DNA from: Oscillospiraceae bacterium
GTDB taxonomy: Bacteria; Bacillota; Clostridia; Oscillospirales; Acutalibacteraceae
Direction of reading: 5' to 3'
Assembly (NCBI GenBank): GCA_031270785.1
Contig: JAISWM010000023.1
Location: 1-12,615, forward strand
Length of the DNA: 12,615 nucleotides
Shown here: positions 4,851 to 10,813 of the stretch, piece by piece
Numbering within the stretch: position 1 is the first letter of the stretch
Layout: every line of letters begins with the position of its first letter
Program-made: the position numbers and the translations under genes
Notes under the pieces: model-generated
What the model saw: only the letters and a program-made list of their open reading frames with translations
Told to the model about the DNA's origin: nothing
Databases searched by the model: none

Positions 4851-5549
4851 ATGGAATTAACAAAAACGGAATTAACAAAAAATGTAGCTATAGTAGCATC
4901 AGTAGCAGCAGCAATAACAACAGCAATAACAATGGCATTAGTTGGCGGTTTAAATTGTATTTATGCATCGTTTACAAAGCCTGAAACAACCTTACATCCG
5001 TGGCAGGGTAAAACCCCCGTTATAACGCCTTGTTGTACACACGTTCAAAATGCACGTGGTGTTTTGAAAAACCCCAAAGATATAAAAAAATTCAATAGTG
5101 CACAAGAATGTTTAGATGAGTGCTCCAACTGGCTAGCCGAAGAAGAAAAAACCGTTTTAGAAAAAATTACAGTTTTAGGTAATCCTTGTGAAATTAGTGA
5201 ACTCGTTAGGAACCTTGACCCTAATGAATATGGACTGTATGGTAATGTGAATTGTAAAGGGTATGAGTGGGAAATATATTATTGGGACGAAAAATCAAAC
5301 CAAAATCGTTGTTTTTGTGCAGATGATAACGATTCTTTGAGAGAAGTGCGGTGGTATACAACAAATTTTTACGTAGGTAAATTTGTCCTGAACCGATCAA
5401 GTGCCTTCACTACTGAAGATATTCTAAGATTTTTGGATTGGTGTGCTCAACACGGTAAAAAAATATTTCTTTTGTCCGAACATTTGGAAGAGTCAGAATC
5501 GAGCGAAGGTTCATTGGAAGAGCTAGAATCGAGCGAAGTTCAGAAGTGA
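4851..5549 (+). CDS. Cysteine-rich secreted protein of unknown function
   Basis: I do not recognise this 232-residue protein. ATG follows AAAGGAG by 9 nt. A long hydrophobic stretch at residues 11-34 (AAAITTAITMALVGGL inside it) and IYA at 37-39 suggest an export signal cut near residue 39, so the mature protein is probably outside the membrane. The mature part has nine cysteines (61, 62, 87, 91, 113, 135, 154, 156, 198), including ECLDEC and CFC, compatible with disulfides or metal binding. It is rich in W and Y (YEWEIYYWDE). The C-terminal tail (about 212-231) is acidic and Ser/Glu-rich and is encoded by two 30-bp direct repeats (5481-5510, 5511-5540). A fragment of a paralog follows immediately. 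It has its own promoter with a possible operator. It could be a host-interaction protein, but that is only inference. Confidence 0.75.
   Translation: MELTKTELTKNVAIVASVAAAITTAITMALVGGLNCIYASFTKPETTLHPWQGKTPVITPCCTHVQNARGVLKNPKDIKKFNSAQECLDECSNWLAEEEKTVLEKITVLGNPCEISELVRNLDPNEYGLYGNVNCKGYEWEIYYWDEKSNQNRCFCADDNDSLREVRWYTTNFYVGKFVLNRSSAFTTEDILRFLDWCAQHGKKIFLLSEHLEESESSEGSLEELESSEVQK
5481..5540 (+). repeat. Two 30-bp tandem repeats encoding an acidic tail
   Basis: The copies share GGAAGAG..AGAATCGAGCGAAG with a 30-bp period and encode LEESESSEGS and LEELESSEVQ. Being a multiple of three, repeat number can change without breaking the frame, so tail length may vary between strains. Confidence 0.75.
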
Positions 5550-5550
5550 A

Positions 5551-5625
5551 ATAACAATAGCAAAAGTTAGCGGTTTGTATTGTATTTATGCAATGGGAAC
5601 AGCGCAAGCGATAATATTACGATAG
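5551..5625 (+). pseudogene. Fragment of a paralog of the cysteine-rich secreted protein
   Basis: The translation ITIAKVSGLYCIYAMGTAQA ends at a TAG (5623-5625). It aligns with residues 26-45 of the preceding protein (ITMALVGGLNCIYASFTKP), and the DNA matches closely (ATAACAAT.GCA..AGTT.GCGGTTT..ATTGTATTTATGCA). It has no start codon or binding site, starts one base after the upstream stop and lies in another frame. It is the remnant of a tandem duplication whose remainder has been deleted. Confidence 0.75.
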
Positions 5626-5626
5626 A

Positions 5627-5650
5627 AGCTTCGGGAAATATCCCGGAGCT
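5627..5650. terminator. Weak hairpin between convergent genes
   Basis: AGCTTCGGGA and TCCCGGAGCT form a 10-bp stem (one G-T pair) with an AATA loop. A T-run follows only about 18 nt later on the plus strand, so terminator activity is uncertain. It lies between the plus-strand secreted-protein locus and the minus-strand toxin remnant. Confidence 0.35.
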
Positions 5651-5674
5651 TGTATCATTAGTAATTCTTTTTTG

Positions 5675-5763
5675 GGTTGTGGGCCAAATTTATTGATAAT
5701 ATCTTTTCCCCCCGCCATAGGCGGGTGGAAAAGAAGGGATTTCAACTATTTTGGGACACGACC
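5675..5763. repeat. Family A miniature element inside the toxin gene, with target duplication
   Basis: An 89-bp beta/alpha copy from GGTTGTGGGCCAAATTTATT to GGGACACGACC, flanked by perfect 8-bp repeats CTTTTTTG (5667-5674 and 5764-5771). It interrupts the coding sequence of the YafQ-like toxin after 29 codons. Confidence 0.9.
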
Positions 5764-5851
5764 CTTTTTTGAGTAATTCTGTATTCCAACTTCTTCTTTT
5801 GACAGTTTTAAAATCTTTTTTAAATTGTGAAGTTCTAAATATTTCTAACAT
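5690..5851 (-). pseudogene. YafQ/RelE-type mRNA interferase toxin, truncated by a miniature element
   Basis: From ATG at 5851 the frame reads MLEIFRTSQFKKDFKTVKRR and SWNTELLKK, matching the N-terminus of YafQ-like toxins, ribosome-dependent mRNA-cleaving partners of RelB/DinJ antitoxins (normally about 90 residues). After residue 29 the frame enters the family A element and ends at 5690 with element-derived residues (SFPPAYGGGK). If the element and one target copy are removed, the frame continues only as ELLMIQAPGYFPKLLS and stops, which does not resemble the family. The 3' half with the catalytic residues therefore appears to have been lost as well. An upstream in-frame ATG (5872) exists, but MLEIF fits the family, and its ATG lay one base after the ancestral antitoxin stop. 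Confidence 0.7.
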
Positions 5852-5915
5852 CTCAATTCCCCAAGTCGTCAAATAAATCGTTTACATTCTTAAATAACTT
5901 TCCCTTGCCGCTTTT

Positions 5916-6003
5916 GGTCGTGTCTCAAAACAGTTGAAATCCCTTCTTTTCCACCCGCCTATGGCGGAGGAAAAAGATATTATCAATTGATTTGACCCAC
6001 TAC
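5916..6003. repeat. Family A miniature element truncating the antitoxin gene, with target duplication
   Basis: An 88-bp alpha/beta copy from GGTCGTGTCTCAAAACAGTT to TTTGACCCACTAC, flanked by CCGCTTTT (5908-5915 and 6004-6011). Removing 96 bp (element plus one target copy) restores an uninterrupted antitoxin frame through to 5853. Confidence 0.9.
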
Positions 6004-6221
6004 CCGCTTTTAATGTGTTCTTCAATTTCTTCTATAGCTTCAAGTGTTTCCGCATTATTAGTGATTTGTCTGACATCAAAAGGCAACCCACGATTTTTAA
6101 TAGCTTGTGCCAAAAATATTCTTATAGCGGTTGGAGTGTCAAAACCTAAATCGTCAAAAAGTTTATCGGCTTTTTGTTTTACTTTTTCATCTAATCTAAC
6201 TTGAACAACACAGCTTGCCAT
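6000..6221 (-). CDS. RelB/DinJ-family antitoxin, C-terminally truncated
   Basis: Antitoxins of this family bind their own promoter through an N-terminal ribbon-helix-helix and neutralise the toxin with the C-terminal tail. The protein starts MASCVVQVRLDEKVKQKADK and continues LFDDLGFDTPTAIRIFLAQA and IKNRGLPFDV, clear RelB/DinJ signatures. The start at 6221 is preferred over the in-frame ATG at 6230 because homologs begin with MA..VQVR; AAGGAG lies 9 nt upstream. The present frame ends at a TAG (6000-6002) supplied by the inserted family A element, giving 73 residues. The ancestral frame would continue GKGKLFKNVNDLFDDLGN, giving 90 residues and a stop one base before the toxin ATG. The missing tail is the part expected to contact the toxin; DNA binding may survive. 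Confidence 0.85.
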   Translation of the reverse strand: MASCVVQVRLDEKVKQKADKLFDDLGFDTPTAIRIFLAQAIKNRGLPFDVRQITNNAETLEAIEEIEEHIKSG

Positions 6222-6256
6222 ACATAACAACTCCTTTTGTATTTATTTATAATACT

Positions 6257-6285
6257 ATAATACTATAAACAAATACAATTGTCAA
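6257..6285 (-). promoter_or_regulatory. Promoter and possible operator of the antitoxin-toxin operon
   Basis: On the minus strand TTGACA (6280-6285), 17-nt spacer and TATTAT (6257-6262). Two direct copies of AATACTAT (6251-6266) overlap the -10 region, a plausible site for autorepression by the ribbon-helix-helix antitoxin. The operator role is inference from position. Confidence 0.65.
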
Positions 6286-6332
6286 TAAAAAAATTTAAAT
6301 TTAAGAAGGTGAAAAATTAGATTTTTTAAAGT

Positions 6333-6473
6333 GGCATTAGCTATATAGCTGTTATGATTTAAAACAATCCTCAAAAGTAAATTTATCCGTGTACTTTCTC
6401 CCAGCCGTCGGCTGGGAGAAAGTTATAGAAATCAGACGTTTTTCAAACGGAACAGCTATAGCTATACATAGCC
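6333..6473. repeat. Family E palindromic element
   Basis: A 141-bp unit. The left end GGCATTAGCTATATAGCTGT and the right end, read on the other strand as GGCTATGTATAGCTATAGCT, form imperfect inverted repeats of about 30 bp. The centre holds a perfect 14-bp stem, ACTTTCTCCCAGCC (6393-6406) and GGCTGGGAGAAAGT (6410-6423), with a 3-nt loop. E-like ends also occur at 571-593 and possibly at the nusG stop. No target duplication is evident. It lies in the divergent gap between the antitoxin and rpmF promoters. Confidence 0.65.
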
Positions 6474-6489
6474 GATTCAATTCAGACTA

Positions 6490-6518
6490 TTGACAAATTT
6501 TGTTTCAAATTATATAGT
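6490..6518 (+). promoter_or_regulatory. Probable promoter of rpmF
   Basis: TTGACA (6490-6495), a 17-nt spacer and TATAGT (6513-6518). No gene starts nearby; the next plus-strand gene is rpmF, 355 bp away. Two family A insertions of about 90 bp account for roughly half of that distance, so the promoter was probably closer before. Confidence 0.6.
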
Positions 6519-6577
6519 AGAGTTTATACTTTTTAAATTAAATCCTTAGGTTTACCGTTTTTTCCCCGCCGAAGGCG

Positions 6578-6665
6578 GGTTATGTCTCAACATAGTTGAA
6601 ATTTTTTCTTTCACCCCCGCGTTCTAGCGGGAGGAAAGATATTATCGACTAATTTGGACCACTAC
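6578..6665. repeat. Family A miniature element
   Basis: An 88-bp alpha/beta copy from GGTTATGTCTCAACATAGTT to TTTGGACCACTAC, with the variant centre CCCCCGCGTTCTAGCGGGAGG. No flanking direct repeat is clear. A short separate GC hairpin (CCCCGCCGAAGGCGGG) touches its left end. Confidence 0.75.
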
Positions 6666-6690
6666 TTTTTTAAGAGCAACAGCAATAAGT

Positions 6691-6781
6691 AGTTATGTCT
6701 CAAAATATAATTGAAATCTCTTCTTTTCCCCCCCGCCCAGGGCGGGGGGAAAAAAGATATTACCAACTGATTTGGGCTACC
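6691..6781. repeat. Family A miniature element with target duplication
   Basis: A 91-bp alpha/beta copy starting AGTTATGTCTCAAAATATAA and ending TTTGGGCTACC. The perfect direct repeat AGCAATAAGT (6681-6690 and 6782-6791) flanks it; 8 bp of this probably represents the duplication and the rest chance or end variation. It lies in the presumed rpmF leader. Confidence 0.88.
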
Positions 6782-6872
6782 AGCAATAAGTGCAAATAAA
6801 AAAATTATCGGCCCAAGGCTGAAAATTTTTAAAAATTTATTGCAAATATATTTATTTAAAGGGATGATAATA

Positions 6873-7058
6873 ATGGCAATAGTACCAAAGAGAAAGCATT
6901 CTAAAGCAAGAAGAAACAAAAGACGCTCTAATGTGTGGAAAATAAGCGCTCCAACGCTTGCTGTGTGCAAAAAGTGCGGTAAACTCAAGTTGCCGCATAG
7001 AGTTTGTAAAGAATGCGGATTTTATAATGGCAGAGAAGTAATTAAAAAAGAAGCGTAA
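6873..7058 (+). CDS. rpmF: 50S ribosomal protein L32
   Basis: A small zinc-ribbon protein of the large ribosomal subunit. The 61-residue product begins MAIVPKRKHSKARRNKRRSN, the hallmark L32 N-terminus, and carries two C-x2-C pairs (CKKCGKLKLPHRVCKECG, about residues 29-46). The start at 6873 gives the family N-terminus; a longer frame from 6840 would add residues not found in L32. The binding site AAAGGG is modest, 9 nt away. In Firmicutes rpmF usually follows a YceD-like gene; none is present here, and the gene is alone between miniature elements. A good terminator follows. Confidence 0.97.
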   Translation: MAIVPKRKHSKARRNKRRSNVWKISAPTLAVCKKCGKLKLPHRVCKECGFYNGREVIKKEA

Positions 7059-7085
7059 AAAAAATATAAATTTCAGAAAAATTTA

Positions 7086-7115
7086 TGAGAGGGGTACTCC
7101 TCCTCTATTTTTTTT
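7086..7115 (+). terminator. Rho-independent terminator of rpmF
   Basis: AGAGGGG pairs with the downstream CTCCTCT side (one wobble pair, short loop near TACTC) and is followed by an eight-T run (7108-7115). It begins 27 bp after the rpmF stop. Confidence 0.75.
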
Positions 7116-7142
7116 GAATAAAGATATAGTAAAAATTTTTTA

Positions 7143-7212
7143 AAACAGTGATATTTTTGTTCTTTCTTCCCGCCTTCGGCTGGAGTAAAGAAACATAAAT
7201 AATGCCACGTTT
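7143..7212. repeat. Family C hairpin element
   Basis: The arms AAACAGTGATATTTTTGTTC and GAAACATAAATAATGCCACG face each other across a CCCGCCTTCGGCTGG centre, so the whole 70 bp can fold into one long imperfect hairpin. Its arms recur in hybrids at 231-262, 360-391, 1910-2076 and 4371-4400. It directly precedes a family A copy. Confidence 0.6.
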
Positions 7213-7213
7213 C

Positions 7214-7302
7214 GGTAGTGGGTCAAATTTATTGATAATATCTTTCTCCCCCGCCTATGGCGGGGGGATAAGAAGATATTTCAACTGTTTTGAGACACGA
7301 CC
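7214..7302. repeat. Family A miniature element next to family C
   Basis: An 89-bp beta/alpha copy from GGTAGTGGGTCAAATTTATT to GAGACACGACC. The flanks CACGTTTC (7206-7213) and CCCGTTTC (7301-7308) match at seven of eight positions, a possible decayed target duplication, although the right copy overlaps the element end. Confidence 0.78.
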
Positions 7303-7329
7303 CGTTTCTGAATAGTTTTTGCTATAATA

Positions 7330-7567
7330 GACCTGTTCGTAAATTTTACAGATTGCAATCAAAATCGACGACGGCGTATAAAAATACTCCCGGGAGATTT
7401 TAGGTAGTGATCCAAATTAATTGATAATATCTTTCACCCCCGCCATAGGCGGGGGTGAAAGAAGGAATTTCAACTATTTTGACCCACAAGGAGATTTTGA
7501 TGCAAAGCCATTTTTTAAGTGATGCATTTTTTGATAGTTTGCGCTCTGTGAGGTTTACGGACAGGTC
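7330..7567. repeat. Complete family B element with a nested family A copy
   Basis: The left end GACCTGTTCGTAAATTTTAC and the right end, read on the other strand as GACCTGTCCGTAAACCTCAC, form inverted repeats that match at 21 of about 27 positions. Without the nested insertion and one target copy the element is 141 bp. The interior has a CTCCCGGGAG palindrome and a GATGCAAAGCC...GTGATGCATT segment. Partial copies lie at 523-537, 2376-2426 and 4453-4565. It has no coding capacity. Confidence 0.85.
7402..7489. repeat. Family A miniature element nested in family B
   Basis: An 88-bp beta/alpha copy (GGTAGTGATCCAAATTAATT to TTTTGACCCACAA). The host sequence GGAGATTTT is present on both sides (7393-7401 and 7490-7498), whereas the uninterrupted family B copy at 4453-4565 has it once. 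This is direct evidence of insertion with an 8-9 bp target duplication. Confidence 0.92.
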
Positions 7568-7603
7568 TTATATAAAAACGTAAATTATTGAGAGGGATGA
7601 AAA

Positions 7604-8776
7604 GTGAAAAAAAATTTTAAAAAAATTTTAATATTAGTGCTTTTTATAAGTATTTTATATAACGCAAACGCACAGGATGAAAATGTTACAATAAATGTAT
7701 ATAACTGGGGAGAATATATATCAAATGGATCCGACGGAAATCTTAACGTAAATGCGGAATTTACCAAGGAAACAGGAATAAATGTAAACTACACTACGTT
7801 TCAGACGAATGAAGAAATGTTTGCAAAACTTTCCGGAGGAAGCGCGATTTACGATGTTATCATTCCTTCTGACTATATGATTTCCAAATTAATTGAAAAC
7901 GATATGCTGTGTAAATTAGATTTTGAAAACATTCCTAATTATAAATTTATTGATAATAATTTTCGCGGTTTAGAATACGATCCTCAAAATGAATATACAG
8001 TCCCTTATACGTGGGGATTAGTCGGAATATATTATAATAAAAAATATGTGGATGAAAAAGAAGAAACCATCGACTGGGATATATTGTGGAATAAAAAATA
8101 CAGTGGAAAAATATTGATGTTTGACAGCGCAAGAGATGCGTTCGGAATTGCCTTATTAAAGCTTGGCAAATCAATGAACAGTACTAATGCCGACGACTGG
8201 AATAAAGCTTATGAAGAGCTGCTGAGGCAAAAACCACTGGTGCAGTCCTACACAATGGATCAAACACTCGATAAAATGAGTAATTCCGAGGCGGTTTTAG
8301 CGCCTTATTATTCAGGCGATGCCGCGTTAATAATAAAAAGCAATCCTGATGTTGGATTTGTAATCCCCAAAAGCGGTACTGTTAAATTCGTTGATTCTAT
8401 GTGTATTCCTAAAAGCTCCGAGCATAAAGAAGAGGCCGAAAAGTATATAAATTTTATGTGCAGAACCGATATAGCTTTGGAAAATATATTATATATAGGG
8501 TATTCTTCTGCGCAAAAAGAAGTAATAGATATTCTGAGGCAAGACAATAATTATAATAAATTTTCTTATCCGGATGAGGATATTATTAAAAATTCTAAAA
8601 TATTTTTGAATTTATCCCCTGAAATAAACAATTTGTTGCATTCACTGTGGATAGAAGTTAAAATTGGGACGGATAGTAGTTGGGCATTGTTTCTTGCTAT
8701 TATTTTGGGTTCTGTTGTTTTGTATATTTTGGTATATGTTTATAAGAAACGCAGAAATAAATTATTTTATAAATGA
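7604..8776 (+). CDS. potD: PotD-like spermidine/putrescine-binding protein with a C-terminal membrane anchor
   Basis: The extracytoplasmic solute-binding component of a polyamine ABC importer. After a signal peptide (residues 1-23, ILILVLFISILYNANA) come PotD blocks: INVYNWGEYI, DVIIPSDYMISKLI, VPYTWGLVGIYYNKKYV, APYYSGDAALIIKSNPDVGF and FVDSMCIPKSSEHKEEAEKY. The usual FWMDS-type motif reads KFVDS, so an aromatic that stacks on polyamines in E. coli PotD may be Phe rather than Trp. There is no lipobox cysteine, the usual anchor in Gram-positive bacteria. Instead a membrane segment lies near residues 358-378 (ALFLAIILGSVVLYILVYVY) followed by YKKRRNKLFYK, suggesting C-terminal anchoring. The GTG start has AGAGGG 7 nt upstream; the nearby ATG (7597) hits a stop at once. 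No potABC genes are visible. thrS follows closely. No convincing promoter was found nearby. Confidence 0.9.
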   Translation: MKKNFKKILILVLFISILYNANAQDENVTINVYNWGEYISNGSDGNLNVNAEFTKETGINVNYTTFQTNEEMFAKLSGGSAIYDVIIPSDYMISKLIENDMLCKLDFENIPNYKFIDNNFRGLEYDPQNEYTVPYTWGLVGIYYNKKYVDEKEETIDWDILWNKKYSGKILMFDSARDAFGIALLKLGKSMNSTNADDWNKAYEELLRQKPLVQSYTMDQTLDKMSNSEAVLAPYYSGDAALIIKSNPDVGFVIPKSGTVKFVDSMCIPKSSEHKEEAEKYINFMCRTDIALENILYIGYSSAQKEVIDILRQDNNYNKFSYPDEDIIKNSKIFLNLSPEINNLLHSLWIEVKIGTDSSWALFLAIILGSVVLYILVYVYKKRRNKLFYK

Positions 8777-8790
8777 ATGGGTGTGCTGTA

Positions 8791-10707
8791 ATGATTAAAG
8801 TTTTTTTAAAAGAGAATTCTTGTGAAAGAGAGTATCCAGAAGGAACTACTGTATATGACGTTTTTAAAGAAACCGGGCAGATTAATGATCAGTTAATTTG
8901 TGCCGGTAAGATAGATGGAAAAGTTGTGGATTTACGCGAGCTAATTACTGCTGATTGCGAAATTTCAAAGTTGGATTTTAACGATGCCGATGGAAAAAAG
9001 GTTTATTGGCACACCTGCGCGCATATATTGGCGCAAGCGGTTAAGCGTGTGTTTAAAGACGCAAAACTTGCTATAGGCCCTTCCACAGATAATGGGTTTT
9101 ATTATGACATAGACCTGGATAAAACTATTACGCCTGATGATTTGGAAGTAATACAAAAAGAAATAGAAAAAATTATAAAAGAAGATCTTAATATAGAAAA
9201 GTTTACTCTGCCCGCAGATGAAGCACTAAAATTAATGGAAGAAAAAAATGAAATTTATAAAATTGAATTAATAAAGGAGCATTCAAGCAAAGGGGAAGAC
9301 ATTCAATTTTATAAACAAGGCGAGTTCACGGATTTATGCAGAGGACCCCATTTGACGTCCACCGGGAGCGTAAAAATTTTAAAACTTACAAGCTGCACGG
9401 GGGCTTATTGGCGCGCAGATGCTAAGAACAAGATGCTTCAAAGAATATACGGAATATCTTTCCCTGATAAAGATCAATTAGACGAATATTTAAAAAGAAT
9501 TGAAGAGGCAAAAAAAAGAGACCACAGGAAACTGGGCCGCGAACTTGATTTATTTGATATTTATGAAGAAGGCCCGGGATTTCCGTTCTTTTTACCAAAA
9601 GGTATGATCCTTAGAAATATTCTTGAAGATTTTTGGAGAAAAGAACACGAAAAAAACGGTTATCAGGAAATAAAAACGCCCATAATACTAAATCAAGATT
9701 TATGGTATCGCTCAGGGCACTGGGACCATTATAAAGACAATATGTACACAACCAAAATAGACGATATGGATTACGCCGTTAAACCTATGAATTGCCCGGG
9801 CGGGATGCTTGTATACAAAAGAAAATTGCACTCTTATAGGGATCTGCCGCAAAAAATAGCAGAACTTGGGTTAGTGCACAGGCACGAGTTATCCGGCACT
9901 CTGCACGGCCTAATGAGAGTAAGATGTTTCACTCAAGACGATGCACATATATTTATGACAGAAAGCCAAATAGAAGAAGAAATTTTAAACGTCATGAAAC
10001 TTGTAGATAAATTCTACAGTATCTTTGGATTTAAATATACTTTAGAGCTTTCTACAAAACCTGAAAATTCCATGGGGGCGGCTGAGCAATGGGAAATAGC
10101 TACGGAATCACTAAAAAAAGCTCTTGATTTAAACGGGAAACCATATAAGATAAACGAGGGAGACGGAGCATTTTACGGGCCGAAAATAGATTTCCATATA
10201 GAAGACTCTATTGGCAGGACGTGGCAATGCGGAACAATACAATTAGATTTCCAAATGCCGGAAAGATTTGATTTGACTTATATTGATCAAGATAATTCAA
10301 AGAAACGTCCTATTATGATACACAGAGTGATTTTCGGAAGCATCGAAAGGTTTATAGGGATTTTAGTTGAGCACTGCGCAGGCGCGCTTCCCACTTGGTT
10401 GACTCCGGAACAAGTAAGAATATTACCCATAAGCGACAAACAACACGAATATGCAAAGAAAATTGAAGCTGAAATTAAGGGATGGGGGTTAAGAGCATCA
10501 ATTGATGACAGGAGTGAAAAAATAGGATATAAAATTAGGGAAGCTCAGGTAGAAAAAGTACCTTATATGGTGGTTATAGGCGATAAAGAGGTGCAAAATC
10601 AAAATATTTCAGTTAGAAACAGAAAAAAAGGTGATCTTGGCCAAATGAAGCTAAGCAAGTTTATAGAAATTATTTCTAAAGAAATTCAGGATAAACAAAT
10701 AGACTAA
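8791..10707 (+). CDS. thrS: Threonyl-tRNA synthetase
   Basis: A class II enzyme that charges tRNA(Thr) with threonine. The 638-residue protein is full length. Domains in order: TGS (about 1-62); editing domain with H74/H78 (HTCAHILAQ) and C183/H187 (CRGPH); catalytic core (about 245-535) with zinc ligands C335 (MNCPGG), H386 (DDAHIF) and H511 (IMIHRVIFGS), motif 2 around RHELSG...RVRCFTQDD and motif 3 GSIERFIGILVEH; and the anticodon-binding domain from about 540 (PEQVRILPISDKQHEYAKKI). I chose the ATG at 8791 (MIKVFLKE), which fits the family. An in-frame ATG at 8773 overlaps the potD stop and would add six residues, without a better binding site. The 14-bp spacing suggests co-transcription and perhaps coupling with potD. 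No T-box is seen upstream, unlike in many Firmicutes. Confidence 0.98.
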   Translation: MIKVFLKENSCEREYPEGTTVYDVFKETGQINDQLICAGKIDGKVVDLRELITADCEISKLDFNDADGKKVYWHTCAHILAQAVKRVFKDAKLAIGPSTDNGFYYDIDLDKTITPDDLEVIQKEIEKIIKEDLNIEKFTLPADEALKLMEEKNEIYKIELIKEHSSKGEDIQFYKQGEFTDLCRGPHLTSTGSVKILKLTSCTGAYWRADAKNKMLQRIYGISFPDKDQLDEYLKRIEEAKKRDHRKLGRELDLFDIYEEGPGFPFFLPKGMILRNILEDFWRKEHEKNGYQEIKTPIILNQDLWYRSGHWDHYKDNMYTTKIDDMDYAVKPMNCPGGMLVYKRKLHSYRDLPQKIAELGLVHRHELSGTLHGLMRVRCFTQDDAHIFMTESQIEEEILNVMKLVDKFYSIFGFKYTLELSTKPENSMGAAEQWEIATESLKKALDLNGKPYKINEGDGAFYGPKIDFHIEDSIGRTWQCGTIQLDFQMPERFDLTYIDQDNSKKRPIMIHRVIFGSIERFIGILVEHCAGALPTWLTPEQVRILPISDKQHEYAKKIEAEIKGWGLRASIDDRSEKIGYKIREAQVEKVPYMVVIGDKEVQNQNISVRNRKKGDLGQMKLSKFIEIISKEIQDKQID

Positions 10708-10731
10708 ATTATACATATTGCCCTTAAAAAA

Positions 10732-10761
10732 TAAGCAAAAGATTTTTTAATCTTTTGCTTA
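10732..10761. terminator. Bidirectional terminator between thrS and the minus-strand secreted gene
   Basis: TAAGCAAAAGATT and AATCTTTTGCTTA form a perfect 13-bp stem with a TTTT loop. T-rich sequence follows on the plus strand (10768-10775), and an A-rich tract precedes it (a T-run for the minus strand), so it can end transcripts from both sides. It recurs at 11576-11605 and, cut short, at 12384-12407. Confidence 0.85.
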
Positions 10762-10813
10762 ATTATTGTTTTTTTATATAATTGAAATTATCTTTCCGGC
10801 CTGTTGTTTGCCT

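Noticed and set aside
7100..7603. T-box leader for thrS or potD
   Set aside because: I looked for the GGGTGG-ACCGCG-type sequence and a terminator pair; only B, C and A elements are present.
8773..8790. Start of thrS at 8773, overlapping the potD stop
   Set aside because: It would add MNGCAV before the conserved MIKVFLK start and has no binding site. The 8791 start is favoured, though not proven.
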